Shown here: piece after piece, positions 7,913 to 15,449 of the stretch
Layout of the letters: each line of letters begins with the position of its first letter
Numbering within the stretch: the first letter of the stretch is position 1
Assembly: GCA_000438255.1 (NCBI GenBank)
Contig: FR901928.1
Span: 1-21,317, forward strand
From: Clostridium sp. CAG:389
GTDB taxonomy: Bacteria > Bacillota > Clostridia > TANB77 > CAG-508
Reading direction: 5' to 3'
DNA length: 21,317 nucleotides
The notes under the pieces: generated by a model
Database searches by the model: none
Seen by the model: the letters and a program-made list of their open reading frames with translations, nothing else
Told to the model about the DNA's origin: nothing
Translations under genes and position numbers: made by a program

Positions 7913-8892
7913 TTACTTCTACATTATTTACTTTTATTAAATAACTCCATGAATATTTTGCAATTATTATTCCTAGTATTGGTAATAAAATATATGCAAC
8001 TAATTTTATAGCTTTTTTCTTATTCATATTTTTAAATTCTTCTTTGTTTTTAAAGAAAATCATATCTATAAAATATATTATTAATATTATTAATGCTAAA
8101 AATATTCCCACATCTTTTTCTAATATCAATGTAAATAATCCTAGTGATATAACAAGAATATCAAATATTTCATATTTTTCTTTTTGTGCAAGTATTTTTA
8201 ATAATAAAAAGCCAAATGTAAGTCCTAATATTGCATCTATATATACTGAATTATAATAATTATCAAAGAAAATTATAGGTGCACATATTATAATTGTAAC
8301 ATATAAGATTATTTTTATAATACTTCCCTTTTCATATTTTAAATGATCTAAAAAAGGTATAAATAAAGCTATTCCAAACACTTTATATGCATAATATATT
8401 AAGTATTCACAATATCTACCGGTTGATTACTTGGAAAAAGTATTCAAAAATAGATATTGCTGGTGGATATGATTTAAACATTAAAGATGAGCCTTCTTTT
8501 ACTGATAGTCCATTTGTTAAAAACATTGATTTTACAACGCTTCCCCAATGTGAAAATTCATCCCATTCGACAAGCATTCTTCTTCTTTCAAATACAAACA
8601 TAACAATTGTTAATATTCCAAAAATTATCATTCCAGGTGTTATTATATTATGTATAATTTCTTTTTTATCTTTTCTAAAAAATAAAATTATACTACTTAT
8701 CCACATCAAACATGATAACGCTATAACAGCATAAACTCCTGCTTTAAGATGGTCAAAAAATCCAAATATGTATATAATAAATATTGTTATAAAAAAACTT
8801 AAAATTATTGTTTTATCAATTTTTTTGTTAAAAATTATACTAGTAAATACTGCTACTCCCATTAGTACAATTAGTGCTAAAATTAAACTCAT
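7019..8892 (-). CDS. Large multi-span membrane protein split by two +1 frameshifts (GT-C-like)
   Basis: Three open segments in different frames join into one coherent 623-residue protein if one base is skipped at each of two points. The length fits exactly: 1,874 bases minus 2 is 624 codons including the stop. The composite has about a dozen hydrophobic segments, a WDEFSHWG motif at about residues 110-117 followed by KSYPPA, and a soluble tail near the C-terminus. Large membrane proteins with an acidic motif in an early loop are typical of GT-C glycosyltransferases that use polyprenyl-phosphate sugars, but I recognise no named family. It follows the GT2-GtrA fusion by one base and has a good CAGGAG site. 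Both junctions contain the only in-frame CGG codons of the window. It is either a product of +1 frameshifting or a recently broken gene; no other stop or shift is seen. Confidence 0.7.
7893..8426 (-). CDS. Segment 2 of the split membrane protein (middle)
   Basis: This frame is open from 8426 to a TGA at 7895-7893. A GTG at 8381 is the first start-like codon but has no convincing ribosome binding site, and open sequence runs upstream of it directly into the end of segment 1 (GRYCEYLIYYAYK). That supports one continuous protein rather than a separate gene. It encodes about five or six membrane spans. The last three codons before the stop are CGG AAA ATA. Confidence 0.7.
   Translation of the reverse strand, partial: STGRYCEYLIYYAYKVFGIALFIPFLDHLKYEKGSIIKIILYVTIIICAPIIFFDNYYNSVYIDAILGLTFGFLLLKILAQKEKYEIFDILVISLGLFTLILEKDVGIFLALIILIIYFIDMIFFKNKEEFKNMNKKKAIKLVAYILLPILGIIIAKYSWSYLIKVNNVEVMFSRKI
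7902..7904 (-). other. Candidate +1 frameshift site 2 (CGG AAA ATA TGA)
   Basis: Frame 0 reads TTT TCA CGG AAA ATA TGA. Skipping the C of CGG reads TCA GGA AAA TAT GAT and continues into segment 3 (predicted junction MFS-G-KYDLK). As at site 1, the change of frame is +1, the skipped base is C, and the next codon is glycine. Confidence 0.6.
8416..8892 (-). CDS. Segment 1 of the split membrane protein (N-terminus)
   Basis: These 158 codons in the first frame end at TAG (8418-8416), immediately after the in-frame CGG at 8421-8419. They hold about four membrane spans and the WDEFSHWG motif. Alone it would be a truncated protein that stops right after FFQVIN. The frame of segment 2 is closed by a TAA just upstream (8429-8427), so the shift must occur within four codons. 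Confidence 0.75.
   Translation of the reverse strand: MSLILALIVLMGVAVFTSIIFNKKIDKTIILSFFITIFIIYIFGFFDHLKAGVYAVIALSCLMWISSIILFFRKDKKEIIHNIITPGMIIFGILTIVMFVFERRRMLVEWDEFSHWGSVVKSMFLTNGLSVKEGSSLMFKSYPPAISIFEYFFQVINR
8419..8421 (-). other. Candidate +1 frameshift site 1 (CGG followed by TAG)
   Basis: Frame 0 reads ATC AAC CGG TAG. Skipping the C of CGG reads AAC GGT AGA TAT and continues into segment 2 (predicted junction VIN-G-RYCEY). The stop directly after CGG could add to the pause. CGG is in frame only here and at the second site. Confidence 0.6.
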
Positions 8893-8893
8893 A

Positions 8894-9994
8894 TTATTGC
8901 TCCTGTTTTTTAAATATTATTTCTTTCTGAATTTTATAACTAACAAAAAATAAAATCAAATCAACTATTATTTTTACTATATTTTTTGATAATGATACAA
9001 AACAGCAAACTCCATATACTATTCCTGCTGATAACAACATTTGTACAATACATAAAGTATAATATTTTACTATTAATAAAATCGTGTTTTCATTACCTTT
9101 ATTATTAAATACTACTGTTTTATTAAGTGTAAAGTTTATTGCTGATGAAATTATTCTTGATAGGACAGTAGAAACTAAAATTAAATTTTTTAAGTCATAT
9201 CCTTTAAAAATAATATTTGCAAATAACAAAAATAACAAATAATCAATTATAAAAGATATTATTCCTGACATTGAAAACTTAATAAAATTTCCAAATATCA
9301 ATTTATATATTTTAAATGAATCTTTTATTGGATTAAAATGTGATGATTTATTGTCTTCTATGTAAATTGTCTCAATTTCAATTTGAGTTATATCTATTTT
9401 TTTATTAATAGCATATAAAAGCATATTTGTTTCATATTCATATCTGTTGCCTTTAATTTCTAAGCATTCTTCCATTATTTGATTTGTAAATCCTCTTAAT
9501 CCTGTTTGAGTATCTTGTATTTTAGCTCCATACAATACTTTTAAGAAAAAGCTTGTCATATTATTTCCAAATTTACTTCTAAAAGGAACATCTTTTTTAT
9601 TAAAATTTCTTACTCCTAATGTTATAGATTTATTATCTTTATTTTTATCAATAGATTCTGCTATTTTTATCGTGTCTTTTACAGAATGTTGTCCATCACT
9701 ATCAGCTGTAACTATTCCAACAAATTCTGTTCTATCTATATTATTTATGTAATATTCAAAACCTGTTTTTAAAGCTTTTCCTTTTCCCATATTTTCTTTA
9801 TGTTCTAAAACTATACATTCTTCTTTATTTTTTAGTTCATCAAAGATTTTGTTACATTTTTCATCTGAGCCATCATTTACAATAAGTATTTTTCTAAATT
9901 TATTATCAATTAATTCATTAACATATTTAGTTAGTTTTTCATCTGGTTGATATGATGGTATTAATATTACTACATTATAAAATTCCTTATTCAT
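8894..9994 (-). CDS. GT2-GtrA fusion (polyprenyl-phosphate sugar synthase with flippase domain)
   Basis: This 366-residue protein joins two functions. Residues about 5-230 are a DPM1-like GT2 domain with VVILIPSYQPDEKL, IVNDGSDEKC, ENMGKGKALKTGF and the VTADSDGQH metal motif, expected to make a polyprenyl-phosphate sugar. Residues about 240-366 form a GtrA domain with four membrane helices (FSMSGIISFIIDYLLF and the SSAINFTLNKTVVFNN motif). The start at 9994 is preferred because AAAGGAG lies upstream; an in-frame ATG at 10024 has none. The gene ends one base before the split GT-C-like protein, which may use the flipped sugar. Fusions of this kind are known in Bacillota. Confidence 0.9.
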   Translation of the reverse strand: MNKEFYNVVILIPSYQPDEKLTKYVNELIDNKFRKILIVNDGSDEKCNKIFDELKNKEECIVLEHKENMGKGKALKTGFEYYINNIDRTEFVGIVTADSDGQHSVKDTIKIAESIDKNKDNKSITLGVRNFNKKDVPFRSKFGNNMTSFFLKVLYGAKIQDTQTGLRGFTNQIMEECLEIKGNRYEYETNMLLYAINKKIDITQIEIETIYIEDNKSSHFNPIKDSFKIYKLIFGNFIKFSMSGIISFIIDYLLFLLFANIIFKGYDLKNLILVSTVLSRIISSAINFTLNKTVVFNNKGNENTILLIVKYYTLCIVQMLLSAGIVYGVCCFVSLSKNIVKIIVDLILFFVSYKIQKEIIFKKQEQ

Positions 9995-10013
9995 TAAAGA
10001 TTCTCCTTTTTTT

Positions 10014-10802
10014 CTACATTTCATTTGTTTTTATAGCTTTTCCATAAAATTTCATCAAGAACTTAGCAATTGGTTCTGGCCAATATCTTTTAAACATAAT
10101 ATAGTCCTCTTCTAATCTAATATTATTTTCTATTAAATTAGATGTTTCTGATTCTTCATGTATTCTATGTTGCATTAACTCTTTTGGGATATATAAAAAT
10201 TTTCCTTTATATTCTATCATCTTATCCCATGTATCCCAGTCCAAATCACATTTCAATTCTGTTTTATATGGGCTTTTACCAGTTATTTTAGTATTTATTG
10301 TGACACTTGGACAACATATACTACATCCTAATGACAAAGCTCTTTTTTTCCAAAATTTAGACTTTTTAAAGAATCTTAATGGTAATAATAATGCTTTCTT
10401 TATTTTTAAGTTTGTTGTTAAATCAATTTCTTTACCATTTTTTATTTCTCTATAATCTGTAAATGCTATTACAAAATCATTTCCTTTTTCTATGTTTTTT
10501 ACTATTTCTTCTAAATAGTTTGGTTTATATACATCATCTTGATGTGCTATTGTAACATAGTCTGTTTTTATCTTACTTATTCCGAAGTTCCAGTCTTTTC
10601 CAATGCCTTTTTCTCCTTCATTTATATATACTGGCAAATTATATTTTTTTGCAATATTTGTAATATATTCATTTGGAGTTGAAGTTGAAATTATTATATT
10701 ACTCTGAACATTCTGTTTTTTTAATGATTGTATACATTCTTCTAAATATTCAGATTGTTTATATGCACAAACTACAAATGTATGATTCTTAAATTCCTTC
10801 AT
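10014..10802 (-). CDS. Family 2 glycosyltransferase
   Basis: This 262-residue GT-A enzyme has FVVCAYKQSEYLEECIQSL at its start, GEKGIGKDWNFG in the nucleotide-binding region, and AHQDDVYKPN as the metal-binding motif near residue 93. The protein is soluble and basic. Its start overlaps the end of the DUF2304 gene by 14 bases and has an AAGGAA site, which points to translational coupling. Likely a cytoplasmic transferase for one sugar of the polymer; specificity is unknown. It is related to GT2 enzymes that act on rhamnose- or galactose-containing chains, but I cannot decide between these. Confidence 0.85.
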   Translation of the reverse strand: MKEFKNHTFVVCAYKQSEYLEECIQSLKKQNVQSNIIISTSTPNEYITNIAKKYNLPVYINEGEKGIGKDWNFGISKIKTDYVTIAHQDDVYKPNYLEEIVKNIEKGNDFVIAFTDYREIKNGKEIDLTTNLKIKKALLLPLRFFKKSKFWKKRALSLGCSICCPSVTINTKITGKSPYKTELKCDLDWDTWDKMIEYKGKFLYIPKELMQHRIHEESETSNLIENNIRLEEDYIMFKRYWPEPIAKFLMKFYGKAIKTNEM

Positions 10803-11160
10803 TTTTATTTCCTTCTTTTTCGATTTTTTCTATTCTTTGTTTTAGCATTGATATTTCTTGTATAAGCATTACATTTTTATTTTGCTCTTTTGTTATTAAT
10901 CTTGTTAAATCAAATATTAAGTACAAAATAACAAAAATTGCACAACTAAAAATCATGTTTATTGGTAATTCAAATCCAAATGTTTTTGAAATATTTTCTA
11001 TAAAATTTGGAGCTAATAATGCTATTATTAATAAAATTCCAGCAATAGACCAAAATATTAAATAATTTATTCTCATGTTTTTATGTTTTACAGATTTTGA
11101 TATTATAAATAAATAAATAACCAAAATCACTACTAATACCATTTTTAATGTTGATTGCAT
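10789..11160 (-). CDS. DUF2304 small membrane protein
   Basis: This 123-residue protein has three hydrophobic helices (about 5-22, 31-52 and 65-87) followed by a charged helix (about 90-120, LIQEISMLKQRIEKIEKE) likely to form a coiled coil. The arrangement is that of DUF2304, which is commonly found just after a DPM1-like glycosyltransferase in Gram-positive bacteria and archaea, exactly as here. A possible role is as a partner that holds or helps the transferase at the membrane. The start overlaps the stop of the previous gene in TAATG and has a strong GAGGAGG site. Confidence 0.85.
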   Translation of the reverse strand: MQSTLKMVLVVILVIYLFIISKSVKHKNMRINYLIFWSIAGILLIIALLAPNFIENISKTFGFELPINMIFSCAIFVILYLIFDLTRLITKEQNKNVMLIQEISMLKQRIEKIEKEGNKNEGI

Positions 11161-11900
11161 TATTTATTTCCTCCTCTTTTTTTCAAACTAATACTATCTA
11201 CAATTATTGCCAAAACTACTTTTATCATATAATCTGCTGGTTTCCAAAAATTCTTTGTTATTGATGAAACCCCTGCTTCTCTTTCATTCATACTAACAGG
11301 AACTTCCTCTATCTTATAATTATTTACTAATAATGAAACTGTTGATTCAGGTTCTGGATATTCTGTTGGATAACTATTAGCAAATTCTTTTATTACTTTT
11401 TTATTTGCTGCTCTAAAACCAGATGTTGGATCTGTTATTTTTTTACCACAAAAAGTTTTTATACACATTGATATTATTTGTGATCCAAATCTTCTCATAA
11501 ATGTAGATTGGAAATTGCTTTCTTTTTTATCTAAGTATCTTGTTCCTATTACCATATCAGCTTCTTGTAAAATTAAAGGTTTGCATATTTTTTCAACATA
11601 ATTTACATCATGTTGTCCATCACCATCAAATTGTATTGCTATATCATAATCATTTTCATGTGCATATTTATATCCTGTTTGAACAGCTCCACCAATTCCT
11701 AAATTGTGAATTAAATTTATATGTTTTATATTATTATCTTCTAATATTTTTTCTGTATTATCAGTAGAACCGTCATTAATTATTATATAATCCAGCTTTT
11801 GTTCACTTTTTTCATTATAGTTCTCAATTATATTACGCACTTTTAGTATATTTTCTTCTTCATTATATGCTGGGACTATTAATAAGATTTTCATAGCCAT
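11160..11900 (-). CDS. DPM1-like GT2 (polyprenyl-phosphate glycosyltransferase)
   Basis: This 246-residue protein shows ILLIVPAYNEEENI, IINDGSTDNTE, HNLGIGGAVQTGYKYA and QFDGDGQHD (metal motif, about residues 92-100), then a TSGFRAANKKV segment, all close to dolichol/undecaprenyl-phosphate mannosyl- or glucosyltransferases. It lacks the two C-terminal helices of GtrB; a hydrophobic stretch near the end (VVLAIIVDSISL) is short. The start at 11900 is chosen for its GAGGAG site. It directly precedes DUF2304, a known pairing. It likely makes a lipid-linked sugar for a GT-C enzyme such as the DUF2142 protein next to it. Confidence 0.88.
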   Translation of the reverse strand: MAMKILLIVPAYNEEENILKVRNIIENYNEKSEQKLDYIIINDGSTDNTEKILEDNNIKHINLIHNLGIGGAVQTGYKYAHENDYDIAIQFDGDGQHDVNYVEKICKPLILQEADMVIGTRYLDKKESNFQSTFMRRFGSQIISMCIKTFCGKKITDPTSGFRAANKKVIKEFANSYPTEYPEPESTVSLLVNNYKIEEVPVSMNEREAGVSSITKNFWKPADYMIKVVLAIIVDSISLKKRGGNK

Positions 11901-11918
11901 TTTTCTCCTCTCAATTTT

Positions 11919-13490
11919 TTATATAAAGAACAATATAATCTGTTTTATAAATAGCAAGTTTACTAAACTTGAACATACTAACATTACTATATTAGGATTT
12001 TTAATTTTTATATAATTTTCCTTTTGACATAAACATAATAACATAAGTATTGTCACTGGTAAGAAATATCTTCCTTGTACTCCTAATACTATTAAATCAT
12101 TAACTTTTGACCATTCAATATATAAACCTGTTACTATTAGTAAATCCATTAATAATGCTAACATAAATGTCCATATTTTTTCTTTTTTATTTAACACTTC
12201 TGAATTGTTTTCTACAAAAATTGCCGCAAACAATACCGCTATGTATAAGTATACATATTGTATTGGTGACATTATAGTTAACCATCCCATATATTCTCCT
12301 ATACAACTATATAGGTAATAAGTTCCATTTATTTTAAAATTATTATAAAGTACTTTTAAATAGTGAACTGGATTTCTTATAATTCCGTTTATTTGTTCTT
12401 GACTATTAACACCTGCTTCTTCTAAATATGCTTCAATACTTTTATTATTTGTAAATCCACTTGTGGCTCTGCTTAAAGCAAACATACTTCCCAAACATAC
12501 TATTACAGCTAATACACTAAATAATATCTTTTTCTTTAAACTTAAATCTTTTTTACGAATTAATAATATTAATCCTAGTCCAAGTAATGGAATATATGTT
12601 ACTTTTGATAATCCAATAAACGCTGATAAAACCAATAGTATTATTATTTCTTTTTTCTTTAAATTCTCATTATTGAACATTAAACTTAATATATATGAAA
12701 TAAAGAAAATTATTATTGCATTCATTAAACTATCAACTGAAATAGCCGTTGCTTGTTGAAGCATCATAGGTATCATTAAATATACTGCTAATAATATTTT
12801 ACCAAATGGTATTTTCTTTATAGATATATATCCTAGAACTAATACTAAAATATAATTCAATATTCTTGCTAAAAATAGTCCTATAATCATATTTAAAGAT
12901 AATGTTCTAGAAATTAAAAACGCAACTGCATAAATCACATAAAATAATGAAAAATATCCTTTTGCTGGTGTGTTTACATCAACTGTTGTATTATAATCTG
13001 TTACTAATTCATCATTTTTACTTTCATTTAATACACTATATTTTGTTAATATAGATTCTCCATAAGACGTTAATGCTTTTGGTACAGTTGTTAATGATTC
13101 TCCTTCATCATTTATTTTTGTAATAAAAATTCCTTCTGATAATTCATATGCTTTCCATATATGTGCACCAGCATCTGGTGTATATGTTGGCATCATAAAA
13201 ATCGCATACATTAACCCTATTGGTATTGCAAAATTAAGAAATATATTTTCAATTTTATCTTTATCTTTATCTTTTATGCAATTATATATTAAAATTCCAA
13301 GTGTTACTATTCCTGTAAAAATAAGATATATCAATATTTTTCTTGACCAGTATCCTTCATAACTTTTTACAGTAATAAATTTATACATTCCTATTATAAA
13401 TAATAATGAAAATATAAATTCTAGTGGATATTTCATTTTATTAAAAATTTTTATCATTATTGTTTTTATATTATTAATTTTGTCATTCAT
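11919..13490 (-). CDS. DUF2142 multi-span membrane protein (putative GT-C glycosyltransferase)
   Basis: This 523-residue protein has about 12 hydrophobic segments and the DUF2142 landmark motif in its first large outer loop, MPTYTPDAGAHIWKAYELS, with acidic and histidine residues. DUF2142 proteins occur in polysaccharide and teichoic-acid loci and resemble GT-C enzymes that transfer sugars from polyprenyl phosphate on the outer face. A second loop (about residues 340-375) is large and soluble. The 37-base gap upstream contains a small TAGCT/AGCTA hairpin. Together with the DPM1-like GT2 and DUF2304 protein downstream it forms a likely extracytoplasmic glycosylation module. Confidence 0.78.
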   Translation of the reverse strand: MNDKINNIKTIMIKIFNKMKYPLEFIFSLLFIIGMYKFITVKSYEGYWSRKILIYLIFTGIVTLGILIYNCIKDKDKDKIENIFLNFAIPIGLMYAIFMMPTYTPDAGAHIWKAYELSEGIFITKINDEGESLTTVPKALTSYGESILTKYSVLNESKNDELVTDYNTTVDVNTPAKGYFSLFYVIYAVAFLISRTLSLNMIIGLFLARILNYILVLVLGYISIKKIPFGKILLAVYLMIPMMLQQATAISVDSLMNAIIIFFISYILSLMFNNENLKKKEIIILLVLSAFIGLSKVTYIPLLGLGLILLIRKKDLSLKKKILFSVLAVIVCLGSMFALSRATSGFTNNKSIEAYLEEAGVNSQEQINGIIRNPVHYLKVLYNNFKINGTYYLYSCIGEYMGWLTIMSPIQYVYLYIAVLFAAIFVENNSEVLNKKEKIWTFMLALLMDLLIVTGLYIEWSKVNDLIVLGVQGRYFLPVTILMLLCLCQKENYIKIKNPNIVMLVCSSLVNLLFIKQIILFFI

Positions 13491-13527
13491 CTTCTTATCC
13501 TAGCTAAAAGCTATTTTTCCCTTCTTC

Positions 13528-15429
13528 TTAATATTCCACCTTTTCAGTTCTTATTGCACATTGATCATTATCTAGTCTTAAATTAATATTATAATATGGG
13601 TCTCCTTTATCTAAAACTGATTGCCATTTATCGTGGAACCTATCAATTTCTGCTTGAAATCTTTCTTTCTTTTCTGGTGTATCTTCAAATCCCCTACTTT
13701 TTGATTCATAATGTTTAAATTGTACAAATGGATTATATACAATTAATTTTCCTTTTTCTCTAATTTTTAAGCAAAAGTCAACATCATTAAATGCAACTTT
13801 AAATTTTTCATCCATATAATCAACATCATCATAAATTGATTTTGGTGTCATTATGCATGCAGCTGTAACAGCACTTAAATTTTGTATCATAGCATCTTTT
13901 GAAAAATATCCATGTATACCTTTTGGTAAGTTCTTAAATACATGTCCAGCTACTCCACCAATTCCTATTATTATTCCTGCATGTTGAATTGTATTATCAG
14001 GATAAAATAATTCAACACCAACTGCACCAACATCTTCCCTTTGAGCAAATCCAAGCATTTCTTGTATCCAATTTGGTGTCATAAGCTCTGTGTCATTATT
14101 AAGTTGTATTATATAATCTCCTGTTGAATTTTTTACTCCAAAATTTATTATTTTTGAATAATTGAATTCTTTTTCTGGGAAATATACAACTTTGATTTTA
14201 TCTTTTCCATCTATTTTTTTATAATACTCAAAAGTTTCACTTTCTTCACTATTATTTTCAACAACGATAATCTCATAATTTTCATATGTAGTAAGTTTTT
14301 TTAATGAATTCAAACATACTTTAAGTGTATTAATATAATCTTTGTTAGGAATTATTATAGAAACCTTTGGATTTCCTATTACTTCATAATTGATTTTGTA
14401 TGTTCCTAATGTATTTCCTTGTTCTACTGTACCTTTTAATCCAAGTCTATTAATATGGTCTTGTATTGCTTTAATCCCAGCTTCATATGCATATGGTTTT
14501 GCTGTTCCACCAGCTTTTGCAGTAGATAGTGCATGTACTCTCCAATGATATAATATTTTTGGAATATGTACTATTTTATTTGTTTCTTCACTCATTCTTA
14601 ATAGTATATCATAATCTTGTGCTCCATCATATTCACTTCTAAATCCGCCTAATTTGTCCATTAATTCTTTTTTAAACACACTAAAATGACATATAAAATT
14701 ATTGGCTCTTAATGTATCTGGGGCAAAATCAGATTTGAAGTATGGATCATATCTTTTTCCACCTAATTTTTCAAATTTATCTTCATCTGTATAAATAAAT
14801 TCTGCATCTGGATTTTCATTTATACATTTTACTATTTCATATAAAGAGAATAATGGCAATAAATCATCATGGTCTAGTAATGCAACAAAATCTCCTGTAA
14901 CCAAAGATAATGCTTCATTTGTATTTCCAGCAATTCCTTTGTTTTCGCCAATAAATTTATATTTTATTCTTTCATCTTTTTTATAGATTTTTTCTAGTTC
15001 TTTATTTTCTTCTGGACTACCATCTGCTAAACATAATTCCCAATTTGAATATGTTTGTCCAATCAAATTATCAACTAATTCTTCAAAAAAATTAACTGGT
15101 GTGTTATACATTGGAATTATTATACTAATTTTAGGATTTATTTTAAATTTAGTATTTTTTTGTTCTTGTAACTCTTCTTTTGTTGGTTCATTTTTTTCTA
15201 TCCATATTTGATATAGGTTTTCTGGTTCTGCTGCTGTTCCCATAACCATATATCTTTTCATTTCTATCCAAGTAACTCTCCAACCTTTTTCTTTTATTTT
15301 GTTTTTTTGTTCTTTTAGATAGTCTATACTAAACATGCTTTTTACAAATCTATTTGTTGTTCTTAAATAACTTCTTATTTTCCCACCTTCTGGAAATAAT
15401 CTATCTCTAATTCTCTTTTTTTGTGCCAT
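13528..15429 (-). CDS. Two-domain GT2 glycosyltransferase (rhamnan-type)
   Basis: This protein of about 633 residues carries two consecutive GT2 domains. In numbering from the upstream ATG at 15450, the first (about 106-330) shows ISIIIPMYNTPVNFFEELV and ALLDHDDLL; the second (about 362-620) shows VSIIIPNKDYINTL, QLNNDTELM, GAVGVELFYPDNTIQHAG and AFNDVDFCLK. Two-domain enzymes of this sort often make the repeating backbone (rhamnan or O-antigen polymerases such as WbbL-like or WbdA-like proteins). The N-terminal 100 residues are a basic extension. The start at 15429 is chosen because AAAGGA lies 12 bases upstream; ATGs at 15441 and 15450 are possible, and the latter overlaps the previous stop in TAATG. 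It follows the WbdD-like gene directly. Confidence 0.85.
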   Translation of the reverse strand: MAQKKRIRDRLFPEGGKIRSYLRTTNRFVKSMFSIDYLKEQKNKIKEKGWRVTWIEMKRYMVMGTAAEPENLYQIWIEKNEPTKEELQEQKNTKFKINPKISIIIPMYNTPVNFFEELVDNLIGQTYSNWELCLADGSPEENKELEKIYKKDERIKYKFIGENKGIAGNTNEALSLVTGDFVALLDHDDLLPLFSLYEIVKCINENPDAEFIYTDEDKFEKLGGKRYDPYFKSDFAPDTLRANNFICHFSVFKKELMDKLGGFRSEYDGAQDYDILLRMSEETNKIVHIPKILYHWRVHALSTAKAGGTAKPYAYEAGIKAIQDHINRLGLKGTVEQGNTLGTYKINYEVIGNPKVSIIIPNKDYINTLKVCLNSLKKLTTYENYEIIVVENNSEESETFEYYKKIDGKDKIKVVYFPEKEFNYSKIINFGVKNSTGDYIIQLNNDTELMTPNWIQEMLGFAQREDVGAVGVELFYPDNTIQHAGIIIGIGGVAGHVFKNLPKGIHGYFSKDAMIQNLSAVTAACIMTPKSIYDDVDYMDEKFKVAFNDVDFCLKIREKGKLIVYNPFVQFKHYESKSRGFEDTPEKKERFQAEIDRFHDKWQSVLDKGDPYYNINLRLDNDQCAIRTEKVEY

Positions 15430-15449
15430 TTGTAAATCCATTCCTTTCA

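Noticed and set aside
7019..8381. Three independent small membrane protein genes
   Set aside because: Segments 2 and 3 have only GTG/TTG starts without a good ribosome binding site, and open coding sequence upstream of those starts runs exactly into the preceding segment.
8387..8734. 115-codon open frame on the plus strand across frameshift site 1
   Set aside because: It is the complement of segment 1, with no recognisable motif. The minus-strand segment has a strong ribosome binding site, membrane spans and operon context.
7019..8892. Reassigned stop codon (TAG or TGA read as an amino acid) as the cause of the split gene
   Set aside because: Reading through TAG or TGA does not restore the frame; both junctions need a +1 shift. 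TGA and TAG also end intact genes in the window.
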